DNA from: Gemmatimonadota bacterium
GTDB lineage: Bacteria > Gemmatimonadota > Gemmatimonadetes > Longimicrobiales > Gaopeijiaceae
Direction: 5' to 3'
Assembly: GCA_022564055.1 (NCBI GenBank)
Contig: JADFMD010000012.1
Location: 1 to 52,398, forward strand
Length of the DNA: 52,398 nucleotides
The notes beneath the pieces were generated by a model, which saw only the letters and a list, made by a program, of their open reading frames with translations, was not told the DNA's origin and searched no databases. A program made the translations under genes and the position numbers. Shown here piece after piece: positions 9,250 to 16,898 of the stretch (its first letter is position 1; each line of letters opens with the position of its first letter).

Positions 9250-11967
9250 ATGCGTCTTGTCTTGATCAGCGCCCTCGTTTGCGGCCCTTTCGTCGCCTCC
9301 GCCCCTAACGCGACGCTTTCCGCCCAGCAGAGCGTGACCACTCCCGAGCAGGAGTTCGGGCACGAAATCGGTGCCGACTACCAGCTCGTCAACTACACGC
9401 AGCTCTACGCGTATTTCCAGAAGCTTTCCGGAGAGTCGGACAGGATGACGGTCGAGGACATCGGACTCACCGAGGAGGGGCGTCCCCAGGTGATGGCCGT
9501 GATCACCTCGCCGGCCAACCATGCCGACCTCGATCGTTACCGGGAAATCTCCCGTCGATTGGCCAAAGCAGACGGCGTGTCGGAGGACGAGGCCCGGCGT
9601 TTGGCGCTGGAAGGCAAGGTGGTAGTGTGGATCGACGGTGGGTTGCATGCGACCGAAGTCCTCGGTGCCCACCAACTCATCGAGCTCGTATACCGCATGG
9701 TCAGTCGCTCGGATCCGGAGACACTCCGAATCCTGGACGAGGTCATCCTGTTGGCGGTTCAGGTCAATCCGGACGGCATGGAGTTGGTTTCCGATTGGTA
9801 CATGCGTGAGCCCGACCCGCTGCAGAGGAGCACGCAGGACGTGCCGGTGCTGTACCAGAAGTACGCGGGGCACGACAACAATCGCGATTTCTACATGTCC
9901 GCCCTGGCCGAGACGACCAACATCAACCGTGTGTTGTACCAGGAATGGTTTCCCCAGATCGTCTACAACCACCACCAAAGTGGCCCAGACGGCACCGTGA
10001 TGTACGCGCCTCCCTTCAGGGATCCACCCAACCACAATCTCGATCCACTCATCCTCACCGGCCTCGACGGGATCGGGGCCGCGATGCACGGGCGCTTCGT
10101 GGCGGAAGGGAAGGGAGGTACGACCATGCGTTCCGGAGCGTCGTATTCGACGTGGTGGAACGGTGGCCTGCGGACCACACCCTACTTCAAGAACATGCTC
10201 GGGTTGCTGACTGAGACGAAAGGTAATCCGACTCCCATTCAAATCGACTTCATCCCCGAGCGCCAGTTACCGAAGGGCGACCTCCCATTGCCGGTGGAGC
10301 CGGGTGAGTGGCACTTCAGGCAATCCATCGAATATTCGCAGACGGCGAATTGGGCGGTCCTGGACTACGCTGCTCGAAACCGGGATCACCTCCTGTTCAA
10401 TATCTGGCGGATGGGGATGAACTCGATCGAGAGGGGGAGCAGGGATACATGGACCATCCTGCCCGTCCAGACGGAAGACGCGGCAGCCGCATTGGGTGAC
10501 AGGGAGGCCGGTACGGTGGCCGAATTTCGGAGCCTCCTTCAAGCTCACGAGAACCGGGATCCGCGTGGATTCATCATTCCCTCGGATCAGGCCGACTTCT
10601 CCACGGCGACGAAGTTCGTCAACGCGTTCCTGAAGAACGGCGTCGAGGTGCATCGGGCGACGCGGGATTTCGCGGTGGGCGGCGTGAGCTATCCGTCCGG
10701 ATCCTACGTGGTGAGGACCGACCAGGCGTTTCGCCCCCACGTCATGGACATGTTCGAGCCGCAGCAGCACCCGAACGATTTCGAGTATCCCGGGGGACCG
10801 CCAATCCCTCCGTATGACAATGCGGGCTGGACGTTGGCCTTTCAGATGGGGGTGGAGTTCGACCGGATTCTGGATGGATTCGAGGGCCCGTTCGAGTTGA
10901 TCGAGGGGCTGGCTGAAATTCCCCGTGGCGTCGTGACAGGGCCCGAGGCGGACGGGTACGTGTTCGATCACCGCAACAACAACGCCTTCCTCGCCGTGAA
11001 CCGGCTCCTGGCGGACGGCGGGCAGGTGGCTTGGCTGCTGGACGCTCCGGTCGATGTGGATCTGCCCGAGGGCGCCTTCTACGTCGCCGCGAACCAAGTG
11101 GACCGAACGGTGCTGGAGGCGCTCGCCGCCGAAATCGGGGTGGACTTCCACGCGGTCAGGGCCCCGGCGGGCGAGACGCTTCGTCTTCGCCGTCCGAGGC
11201 TCGCGCTCTGGGACCGGTACGGAGGCTCGATGCAATCCGGGTGGACCCGGAAGATCTTGGAGGACTTCGGGTTCGACTTCGAGGTGATCTTTTCCGCTGA
11301 AATCGCGGAGGGCGACCTCGGGCGGCGCTTCGATGTGCTGATCCTCGAGGATGGAGCGGTGCCGCCACCCACTGGAGGTCGGGAGTACGGCGCACCGTCT
11401 GACCCGGATCGTGTTCCCTCGGAATACCGCGATCGGATCGGCTCCATAACCGCGGTGCGGGGCGTGCCGGAAATCCTCGACTTCGTCCGAGCCGGAGGGA
11501 CCGTGATCGCGGTGGGGAGTTCCTCCTGGTTGGGTCATTACGCTGGACTACCGCTGAGTGACCATCTCGTGGAGGATGGGCTTCCGCTCAGCGATGACCA
11601 GTATTATACGCCGGGTTCGATTCACTCGCTCAAGATCGAGCACGGCAGTCCGCTCACCCACGGTTTAGAGGATCGCCTCGACGTCATGATCAGTCACAGC
11701 CCGCTCTTCCAGCTGGCGCCCGGGGCCGAGGCCCTCGGCGTAACGCGGATCGGCTGGTTCGATACCGACCGACCTCTCCGGAGCGGCTGGGCTTGGGGCC
11801 AGGAACGGATGCAAGGGGGAACCGCGTTGATCGAGGCAAAGCTGGGCGACGGAAAGCTCTTTCTCTTTGCGCCGAGAATCACTTTTCGATCGCAGTCACA
11901 CGCGGCTTTCCCGCTTCTTTTCAATGGGATTTTCTACGGGTCGGCCGAGGGCGGGCCCATCTTCTGA
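9250..11967 (+). CDS. Secreted M14-family zinc metallopeptidase
   Basis: 905 residues from ATG 9250, which begins a good signal peptide (MRLVLISALVCGPFVASA). An alternative ATG at 9208 would add 14 residues. The M14 carboxypeptidase core is intact: zinc ligands H133 and E136 in GGLHATEVLGA, NPDG and GHDNNRDFYM substrate-site segments, third zinc ligand in VYNHHQSGPDG, and the catalytic glutamate region LLTETKG. Members hydrolyse peptides outside the cytoplasm. The C-terminal half (beyond about 450) is a long accessory region including LRRPRLALWDRYGGSMQSGW and a Rossmann-like stretch. Such large M14 proteins are common in Gemmatimonadota and Bacteroidota. The gene stands alone, divergent from addB, with a 149-bp gap before the next gene. 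Confidence 0.9.
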   Translation: MRLVLISALVCGPFVASAPNATLSAQQSVTTPEQEFGHEIGADYQLVNYTQLYAYFQKLSGESDRMTVEDIGLTEEGRPQVMAVITSPANHADLDRYREISRRLAKADGVSEDEARRLALEGKVVVWIDGGLHATEVLGAHQLIELVYRMVSRSDPETLRILDEVILLAVQVNPDGMELVSDWYMREPDPLQRSTQDVPVLYQKYAGHDNNRDFYMSALAETTNINRVLYQEWFPQIVYNHHQSGPDGTVMYAPPFRDPPNHNLDPLILTGLDGIGAAMHGRFVAEGKGGTTMRSGASYSTWWNGGLRTTPYFKNMLGLLTETKGNPTPIQIDFIPERQLPKGDLPLPVEPGEWHFRQSIEYSQTANWAVLDYAARNRDHLLFNIWRMGMNSIERGSRDTWTILPVQTEDAAAALGDREAGTVAEFRSLLQAHENRDPRGFIIPSDQADFSTATKFVNAFLKNGVEVHRATRDFAVGGVSYPSGSYVVRTDQAFRPHVMDMFEPQQHPNDFEYPGGPPIPPYDNAGWTLAFQMGVEFDRILDGFEGPFELIEGLAEIPRGVVTGPEADGYVFDHRNNNAFLAVNRLLADGGQVAWLLDAPVDVDLPEGAFYVAANQVDRTVLEALAAEIGVDFHAVRAPAGETLRLRRPRLALWDRYGGSMQSGWTRKILEDFGFDFEVIFSAEIAEGDLGRRFDVLILEDGAVPPPTGGREYGAPSDPDRVPSEYRDRIGSITAVRGVPEILDFVRAGGTVIAVGSSSWLGHYAGLPLSDHLVEDGLPLSDDQYYTPGSIHSLKIEHGSPLTHGLEDRLDVMISHSPLFQLAPGAEALGVTRIGWFDTDRPLRSGWAWGQERMQGGTALIEAKLGDGKLFLFAPRITFRSQSHAAFPLLFNGIFYGSAEGGPIF

Positions 11968-12042
11968 GCAGGATACGCAACCTCGACCCAGATTCTCGAT
12001 TCGGGCCCCCGACTCTGCGGAACCTGTCGGACGCCGCGCCGC

Positions 12043-12088
12043 TATAAAGTGGTGAGGTGTTGGCGGGGTTCGCGGTGCACCGTGAACC
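12043..12088 (+). promoter_or_regulatory. TATAAA box followed by a 22-bp imperfect palindrome
   Basis: TATAAA at 12043-12048 resembles a -10 element. A 22-bp inverted repeat at 12067-12088 (arms GGTTCGCGGTG and CACCGTGAACC, 10 of 11 pairs match) lies roughly where transcription would start, 28 bp before the GTG at 12117. No good -35 box is visible. It could be an operator or a hairpin in the leader. Confidence 0.35.
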
Positions 12089-12116
12089 TCAGGGAGCCGG
12101 GGACATGGGGTGAGGA

Positions 12117-13217
12117 GTGAGCTTGGATACGACGTTTCTGGGAGAGGTCGCTGCCCGAAGAGGAGTCGCGCTTGCGTTCGCGGCCCAATGCTTCATCGCG
12201 GGCTCCGCGGCGGCCCAGATCAGCGGCCTGGTCACGAGAGCCGGGGGACTCCCCCTCGAGGGTGTGTCCATTGAGGCGTGGAGCGTCGACCGGAGGGTCG
12301 GGGCTACGATTACCGACGCCCAGGGGGTCTACTCTTTTTCCGAGACGATTGCACTGACCACCGTCATGCTCCGTTTCGGGGCCCTCGGGTTCGAGGTTGC
12401 GGAGGTGGCGATTCGGAGCGGCGTGCCTACGTACGACATCCTGCTGACGGAGGCTCCTCTGGCGGTCGAAGGGCTGGTCGTGACCATGGAGGAGGCCACC
12501 TGCGAGGAGGGCAGGGAGGACCCACGGGGCAGGGCACTCTGGCAGTATGCCCGTTTCCGCTACGACGGGCTGATGGATACGCTCGGCATCGCGACCTACC
12601 TGGCCGAGGCGGACACGATCGTCCCCCTGTCCGAGCTCGGATCCCTGAAGCTCCCCACGCTCAACCTGAGCCAGAGGGGTTCATCGTCCCTGCTACGCTT
12701 CAATTGGACACGGCGCATCGATAAGGACGGATACGCTTTTGCGATCCGGCGAATGGATGGGGGTGCGCCCTACGACTCGTGGGTCTACCCTCCCCTCGAG
12801 GCCGACTTCGCTCCTCACTTCGTGGATGACGTCTTCGGTGAGCGCCATCGCTTCGTCATCGACGACGAGGGGCCGGACGGCTGGCTGCTGGCGTACTGCC
12901 CAAAGGACACCGGCAAGCCTTCGATCAAGGGTACGATCACAATCGCGCGCGATACGACCTTCGCCGCCGTCGATTGGCTGTTCCAGACCCCAGAGCCCAT
13001 GGAGCATGCCGGAGGGCGCGCCTACTTCACGCCCATTCTCTCCCGCTCCGTGTTGAGTCATCTCCTTCCTGCCGAGGCGGTCATTTGGCGCGCTGTTCCT
13101 GCGGGCGACTATCTGCAGAGCTACCAGCGGTATGAGGACTGGAGGGTTGCCCCCGGCGATTCCGTCCCCCTCTTACCGCTACGCCGAGAACGCGTCGGAG
13201 CCGGCGTCAGTCGCTGA
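12117..13217 (+). CDS. Secreted protein with carboxypeptidase-regulatory-like domain, function unknown
   Basis: 366 residues from GTG 12117. The N-terminus carries a hydrophobic signal (RGVALAFAAQCFIAGSAAAQ) followed by a CarboxypepD_reg-like beta-sandwich: ISGLVTRAGGLPLEGVSIEAW, ATITDAQGVYSF, LRFGALGFEVAEV, ending near residue 115 with LAVEGLVVTMEEA. This fold usually sits at the N-terminus of secreted or TonB-linked proteins. The remaining 250 residues match no family that I recognise. They alternate beta-like segments and could be a beta-rich surface domain similar to outer-membrane assembly proteins of Bacteroidota. The 3' end overlaps the convergent hydrolase gene by 11 bp. The function is unknown. 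Confidence 0.7.
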   Translation: MSLDTTFLGEVAARRGVALAFAAQCFIAGSAAAQISGLVTRAGGLPLEGVSIEAWSVDRRVGATITDAQGVYSFSETIALTTVMLRFGALGFEVAEVAIRSGVPTYDILLTEAPLAVEGLVVTMEEATCEEGREDPRGRALWQYARFRYDGLMDTLGIATYLAEADTIVPLSELGSLKLPTLNLSQRGSSSLLRFNWTRRIDKDGYAFAIRRMDGGAPYDSWVYPPLEADFAPHFVDDVFGERHRFVIDDEGPDGWLLAYCPKDTGKPSIKGTITIARDTTFAAVDWLFQTPEPMEHAGGRAYFTPILSRSVLSHLLPAEAVIWRAVPAGDYLQSYQRYEDWRVAPGDSVPLLPLRRERVGAGVSR

Positions 13218-14070
13218 GCGTCCGTCCGAGGTAACTTCGAAGTCGCTGCCAGGCGTCGAGCCCGGGCTCGGTCCTGAGCTCTGGATTCCCGTCGATGCGC
13301 AGCCAGAAACCGTGGTTCACCTCGTCGTAGATGTGGACATCGTTCGCGACTCCGGCGGCCCGAAGCGCCGAGATGAATTCGTTCACCTGCTCGGGCGGAA
13401 TGCCGTTGTCCATCTCGGCAAAGCTGCCGTACACCTCGTGGTCGATCGACGCGAGGATTTCTGGGTCGGTGACGAGGCTTCCGTAGAAAATGGCGGTCGC
13501 TTCATGGGCTTCACCGCCGAGAGCGTAGCTGAGCGCCACGCCACCCCCGAAACACCAACCCAGGGTACCGACCCGCCCAGTCACGTCGTCCCGCTCCCGC
13601 AGGAACCGTGCGGCGGCATCGAGATTGGCGATCATCTGGTCGGGATTCGCCAAGTGCTCCGCCATCAAAGACCTGTTCTCGTCAGGAGTGGAACCGGTCC
13701 GTCCGGAGTAGAGATCGGCGGCCAGGGTGACGTAACCCTCCGCAGCCATCGCGTCGGCCACTTCGCGGATCCGGTCCGCTAGGCCGTTCCATTCGTGAAT
13801 CAAAATCAGAGACGGGAAGGGGCCCGCTCCCTCGGGGACGGCCAGGTACCCGACGGTCGCGTCATCGTCGGCGAAGTAAGAGACGGATTCACCACCGAGT
13901 GGGCCGGCCATACCGAGAACCGCCGCTGGAAGGCCCATCGCGGCCTGGTCCGATTGGGAGGATTGCGTGGATGGAGCGTCACCTGAGCAGGAAGCTCCCG
14001 CGATGAGAATTGCCACGGCAAACGCCATACGGCTCTGCCCGATCACCTCGAGGTTTCTGACGGCTGTCAT
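13207..14070 (-). CDS. Dienelactone hydrolase family lipoprotein
   Basis: 287 residues, alpha/beta hydrolase of the dienelactone hydrolase family. The N-terminus has a signal with a lipobox (ILIAGASC), so it is probably a membrane-anchored lipoprotein. Catalytic features: cysteine nucleophile in GTLGWCFGGG, an Asp in the GSFAEMDNGIP segment, and His in DEVNHGFWL. ILIHEWNGLADRIREVADAMAAEGY is the usual N-terminal strand-helix element. The true substrate is unknown; secreted DLH paralogues are often annotated by family only. An alternative start at the second Met (residue 15) would shorten the n-region. Convergent with the preceding gene; divergent from mlaE over 211 bp. Confidence 0.9.
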   Translation of the reverse strand: MTAVRNLEVIGQSRMAFAVAILIAGASCSGDAPSTQSSQSDQAAMGLPAAVLGMAGPLGGESVSYFADDDATVGYLAVPEGAGPFPSLILIHEWNGLADRIREVADAMAAEGYVTLAADLYSGRTGSTPDENRSLMAEHLANPDQMIANLDAAARFLRERDDVTGRVGTLGWCFGGGVALSYALGGEAHEATAIFYGSLVTDPEILASIDHEVYGSFAEMDNGIPPEQVNEFISALRAAGVANDVHIYDEVNHGFWLRIDGNPELRTEPGLDAWQRLRSYLGRTLSD

Positions 14071-14243
14071 GGTTCCCTACCCCTACGTATTGGCGGTCCA
14101 CGAACCCTGCGTTCGACTGAACGCGAGATGGGTGACGAGCATAACGTGAGAGAGCCCTGATCGCGAGTGGCCCGAGACTTGCAAAACCGAGAAGGACAGG
14201 CTGATTTGCCTTGATTTTTAAGGAGAAAAGGTCGAACCTAGGG

Positions 14244-14276
14244 CGCCTCATTTTTCGTAGATAACGCCTCATTCTT
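14244..14276. promoter_or_regulatory. Phased direct repeats just upstream of mlaE
   Basis: CGCCTCATTTTT at 14244-14255 and CGCCTCATTCTT at 14265-14276 are two near-identical 12-mers with a 21-bp period, in an AT-richer stretch ending 5 bp before the TTG at 14282. They could be a one-face operator for the mlaEFD operon. Candidate only. Confidence 0.35.
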
Positions 14277-14281
14277 GACGG

Positions 14282-15106
14282 TTGGAGCATGTGAGCCGCC
14301 AATCCTCATCGGTCTGGGCCCCGTCCCGTTTCGCGGGCCGTTTTTTCGTCTCGGTCGAGCGCTGGTCCAGGTTTATTGCCGAACACGCGGGGCAGATCGG
14401 TCTTCTGATATGGAACATGTTGGCCGCGTGTGCGCGCCTCCGCGTGCCCCGCCGGGACATCCTGCGGCAACTCCACATCATCGGTATCCAGAGCGTCCCG
14501 ATCGTGGTGGTTGCGGCCGCCCTCATCGGCGTTGTGACCAGCCAGCAGGGTGGGTACCAGATGCAGAGTCAGATCCCGCTTTACATCATGGGGTCCGTCG
14601 TCGTCGAAAGCGTCGTCCTCGAGATGGGGCCGGTTCTCACCGCGATTGTCATGATCGGCAGGGTCGGGGCCCGGATCACGGCCGAGCTCGGTACGATGAA
14701 GGTTTCCGAGCAGATCGACGCCCTGCAGTCGGTGGGTCGGGACCCGGTCGAGATCCTCGCGGCGCCACGGGTGCTGGCGATGATCATATCGATGCCCCTG
14801 CTCGTATCCATGGCCAACCTCGTGGGGATAACCACGGGGATGATTTCCGCCCAATACACGCTTGGACTGGGGCAGGAGACCTTCTTTTACGGCGCCCGCC
14901 TGTTTTGGCATAGTTACGACATCGTCTATTCGCTCTTGAAAGCTCTGGTGTTTGGCGCAGCGATCCCGATCATCGCCATCCACATGGGCCTCCGCACCAG
15001 CGGCGGTGCCGAGGGTGTGGGAAGGGCGACCACACACGCGGTGGTGTTCATGACGCTGACGATTCTCGTCATCGACGCTCTCTTTCCTCCTCTTTTCCTC
15101 AACTAG
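14282..15106 (+). CDS. mlaE: MlaE-family ABC transporter permease
   Basis: Inner-membrane permease of the Mla/Mce lipid transport system, which moves phospholipid between inner and outer membrane. 274 residues from TTG 14282 (or GTG 14291, which has GGAG just before it). Typical MlaE features: an N-terminal amphipathic region, then QLHIIGIQSVPIVVVAAALIG, the conserved QQGGYQM, EMGPVLTAIVMIGRVGARITAELGTM, and DALQSVGRDPVEILAAPRV. About five hydrophobic segments. It is first of three co-oriented genes with the ATPase 9 bp downstream and the MlaD-like protein overlapping that. No mlaB or mlaC is present here. Confidence 0.95.
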   Translation: MEHVSRQSSSVWAPSRFAGRFFVSVERWSRFIAEHAGQIGLLIWNMLAACARLRVPRRDILRQLHIIGIQSVPIVVVAAALIGVVTSQQGGYQMQSQIPLYIMGSVVVESVVLEMGPVLTAIVMIGRVGARITAELGTMKVSEQIDALQSVGRDPVEILAAPRVLAMIISMPLLVSMANLVGITTGMISAQYTLGLGQETFFYGARLFWHSYDIVYSLLKALVFGAAIPIIAIHMGLRTSGGAEGVGRATTHAVVFMTLTILVIDALFPPLFLN

Positions 15107-15114
15107 GCCGGCCC

Positions 15115-15912
15115 GTGTCTGTTGCTGGAAACGGGTCGGGGCCGGCGATCGAGTATCGGGGCGTATTCAAGGCGTTCGACGAACCGGTTCTCTCGGGGGT
15201 GACACTCTCGGTGGAGCGGGGTGAGATGTTCGCCCTGTTCGGTCCTTCTGGAACGGGTAAGAGCGTGCTCCTCAAGACGACCATCGCCCTCGTCACACCG
15301 GATCGGGGAGACGTGATGGTAGGTGGGGAGTCGGTCTATTTCGGGGGCCGCGACGTGCTCGAGCGAATTCGCAGGAAGGTCGGTTTCGTTTTTCAATACG
15401 CCGCGCTGTTCGATTCGCTGACGGTTTTCGAAAACATCGAGATAGGTATCCCGGAAGAGAACCTGAAGCGAATGGGTGCGAACGCGGTGGCGCAGCGTGT
15501 CTGGGAATCGTTGGAGCTCGTCAACCTGGATCCCAAGCAGGTGCTGGGTAAACTTCCGTCCGAGTTGTCGGGTGGTATGAAGAAGCGGGTGGGCATCGCA
15601 CGGGCCATCTCGGGACGCCCGGAAATCCTCCTGTGGGACGAGCCGACTACGGGGCTCGATCCGGTGAACACGGCGGCCATCGAAAGACTCATCACCCAAC
15701 TGTCGGAAGACTTGCATGTGACGTCTCTGTTGGTCACACACGATATCGAAGGTGGTCTCGACATGTGTGATCGGGTCGCGATGCTCGAGGGAGGGTCCCT
15801 CCGGTTTTGCGGTTCGCCGGACGATTTTCGAGCGAGCGACGATGCGGTAGTGAAAGCATTTATCGACCGGAAAGCTGCCATCGCGGCCCTCGATACGTTG
15901 GAAATCAGATGA
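15115..15912 (+). CDS. mlaF: MlaF-like ABC transporter ATPase
   Basis: 265 residues from GTG 15115. Walker A GPSGTGKS at about residues 43-50, Q-loop FQYAALFDSLTVFENI (the SLTVFENI is typical of MlaF), signature LSGGMKKRVGIARA near 151, Walker B ILLWDEPTTGLDP, and switch histidine VTHDIEGG. It powers the MlaE permease. The stop TGA (15910-15912) overlaps the ATG of mlaD at 15909 in an ATGA junction, so translation of the two is probably coupled. Confidence 0.96.
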   Translation: MSVAGNGSGPAIEYRGVFKAFDEPVLSGVTLSVERGEMFALFGPSGTGKSVLLKTTIALVTPDRGDVMVGGESVYFGGRDVLERIRRKVGFVFQYAALFDSLTVFENIEIGIPEENLKRMGANAVAQRVWESLELVNLDPKQVLGKLPSELSGGMKKRVGIARAISGRPEILLWDEPTTGLDPVNTAAIERLITQLSEDLHVTSLLVTHDIEGGLDMCDRVAMLEGGSLRFCGSPDDFRASDDAVVKAFIDRKAAIAALDTLEIR

Positions 15913-16892
15913 GCGACGCCTTCGGTGAACAGGAGCATCCATTGACGGAACACGAGCTTTCAGGCTCCGCGGACGCGAAGTGGGAGGGGCCAGTGCCTGG
16001 GCAGGCGGGGAGGAGGGAGGTTCTCATCGGAATGTTCGTCCTCTTCGGCATGGTTGCGACCATCTATCTCCTCTTCCTCCTGACCGATCCCGCGCTCTTC
16101 CGGGGCAGGTTCACGATCACGACGGCGGTCGAGAATGTGATGGGGCTCCGCAAGGGTGATCCCGTCCAGATGCGCGGCGTGACCATCGGAAGGGTTCACG
16201 ATTTCGAGATGGCAAGCGAGGGCGAGAGCGTTGTCGTTACCCTCGAGATAGAGGGCCAGTGGCTCATCCCAGAGGGCTCACGCACTCAGATCGTGTCGCC
16301 GGGACTGATGGATCCTAAGACGGTGGAAATCTTGCCGGGCCCCGGTCCCGGAACGATCGGTCGCGGGGGCTCGCTGCCGGGCACGGCCGTGGCGGGCCTT
16401 CTCGACAATACGGAGTCCCTGGGCGAGAAAGGGCAGATCGCCCTCGACAGAATAGCCGAGCTGCTGTCACCGAAGAATCTGGACGCCTTCAGTGGAAGCG
16501 CCGAGGGTTTCAACACGCTCCTGAGTGAGCTCTCGGAGCTCCTGGCGTCGGAGAGGGAGAACCTGACGACGTTGATAGGGACGATGAACCGGGCTGCGGA
16601 CGGTCTGGCAGAGGTGGCCGGGCCTGAGCTACGGGAGGATCTGACCAGCTTGGTGGCAAGCGCGGACTCGGCCATGGGACGCCTCAACGTCACCTCGGAA
16701 AGCATCGCCAGGGCCGCGGCGTCCCTTGAAACGATCCTGGCGCGTCTCGAAAGCGGCGAGGGCACGCTGGGCCAACTCCTTGCCAACGATACGCTCTACA
16801 CCAACCTCACGGCGGCGGCCGAGAGTGCACGCCTTCTTCTGGACGACCTTCGGGAGAACCCGGGACGTTACATCAACGTGTCGATTTTCTAG
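15909..16892 (+). CDS. mlaD: MlaD/MCE-domain lipid transport protein
   Basis: 327 residues from ATG 15909 (MSDAFGEQEHPLTEHELS), overlapping the mlaF stop; a longer frame exists upstream but lies inside mlaF. A single N-terminal membrane anchor (VLIGMFVLFGMVATIYLLFLL, about 38-58) is followed by one MCE domain: FRGRFTITTAVENVMGLRKGDPVQMRGVTIGRV, then IPEGSRTQIVSPGLMDPKTVEI. The C-terminal 180 residues are predicted helical, probably coiled coil (LLSELSELLASERENLTTLIG), longer than E. coli MlaD and more like Mce-type or plant TGD2-type proteins. It should form the periplasmic lipid-binding ring. Only 6 bp separates its stop from the convergent outer-membrane peptidase gene. Confidence 0.93.
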   Translation: MSDAFGEQEHPLTEHELSGSADAKWEGPVPGQAGRREVLIGMFVLFGMVATIYLLFLLTDPALFRGRFTITTAVENVMGLRKGDPVQMRGVTIGRVHDFEMASEGESVVVTLEIEGQWLIPEGSRTQIVSPGLMDPKTVEILPGPGPGTIGRGGSLPGTAVAGLLDNTESLGEKGQIALDRIAELLSPKNLDAFSGSAEGFNTLLSELSELLASERENLTTLIGTMNRAADGLAEVAGPELREDLTSLVASADSAMGRLNVTSESIARAAASLETILARLESGEGTLGQLLANDTLYTNLTAAAESARLLLDDLRENPGRYINVSIF

Positions 16893-16898
16893 CCGCTC

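Noticed and set aside
10267-11538. 423-codon open frame antisense to the M14 peptidase
   Set aside because: Composition typical of a shadow frame; the sense protein has intact zinc ligands in the same gene.
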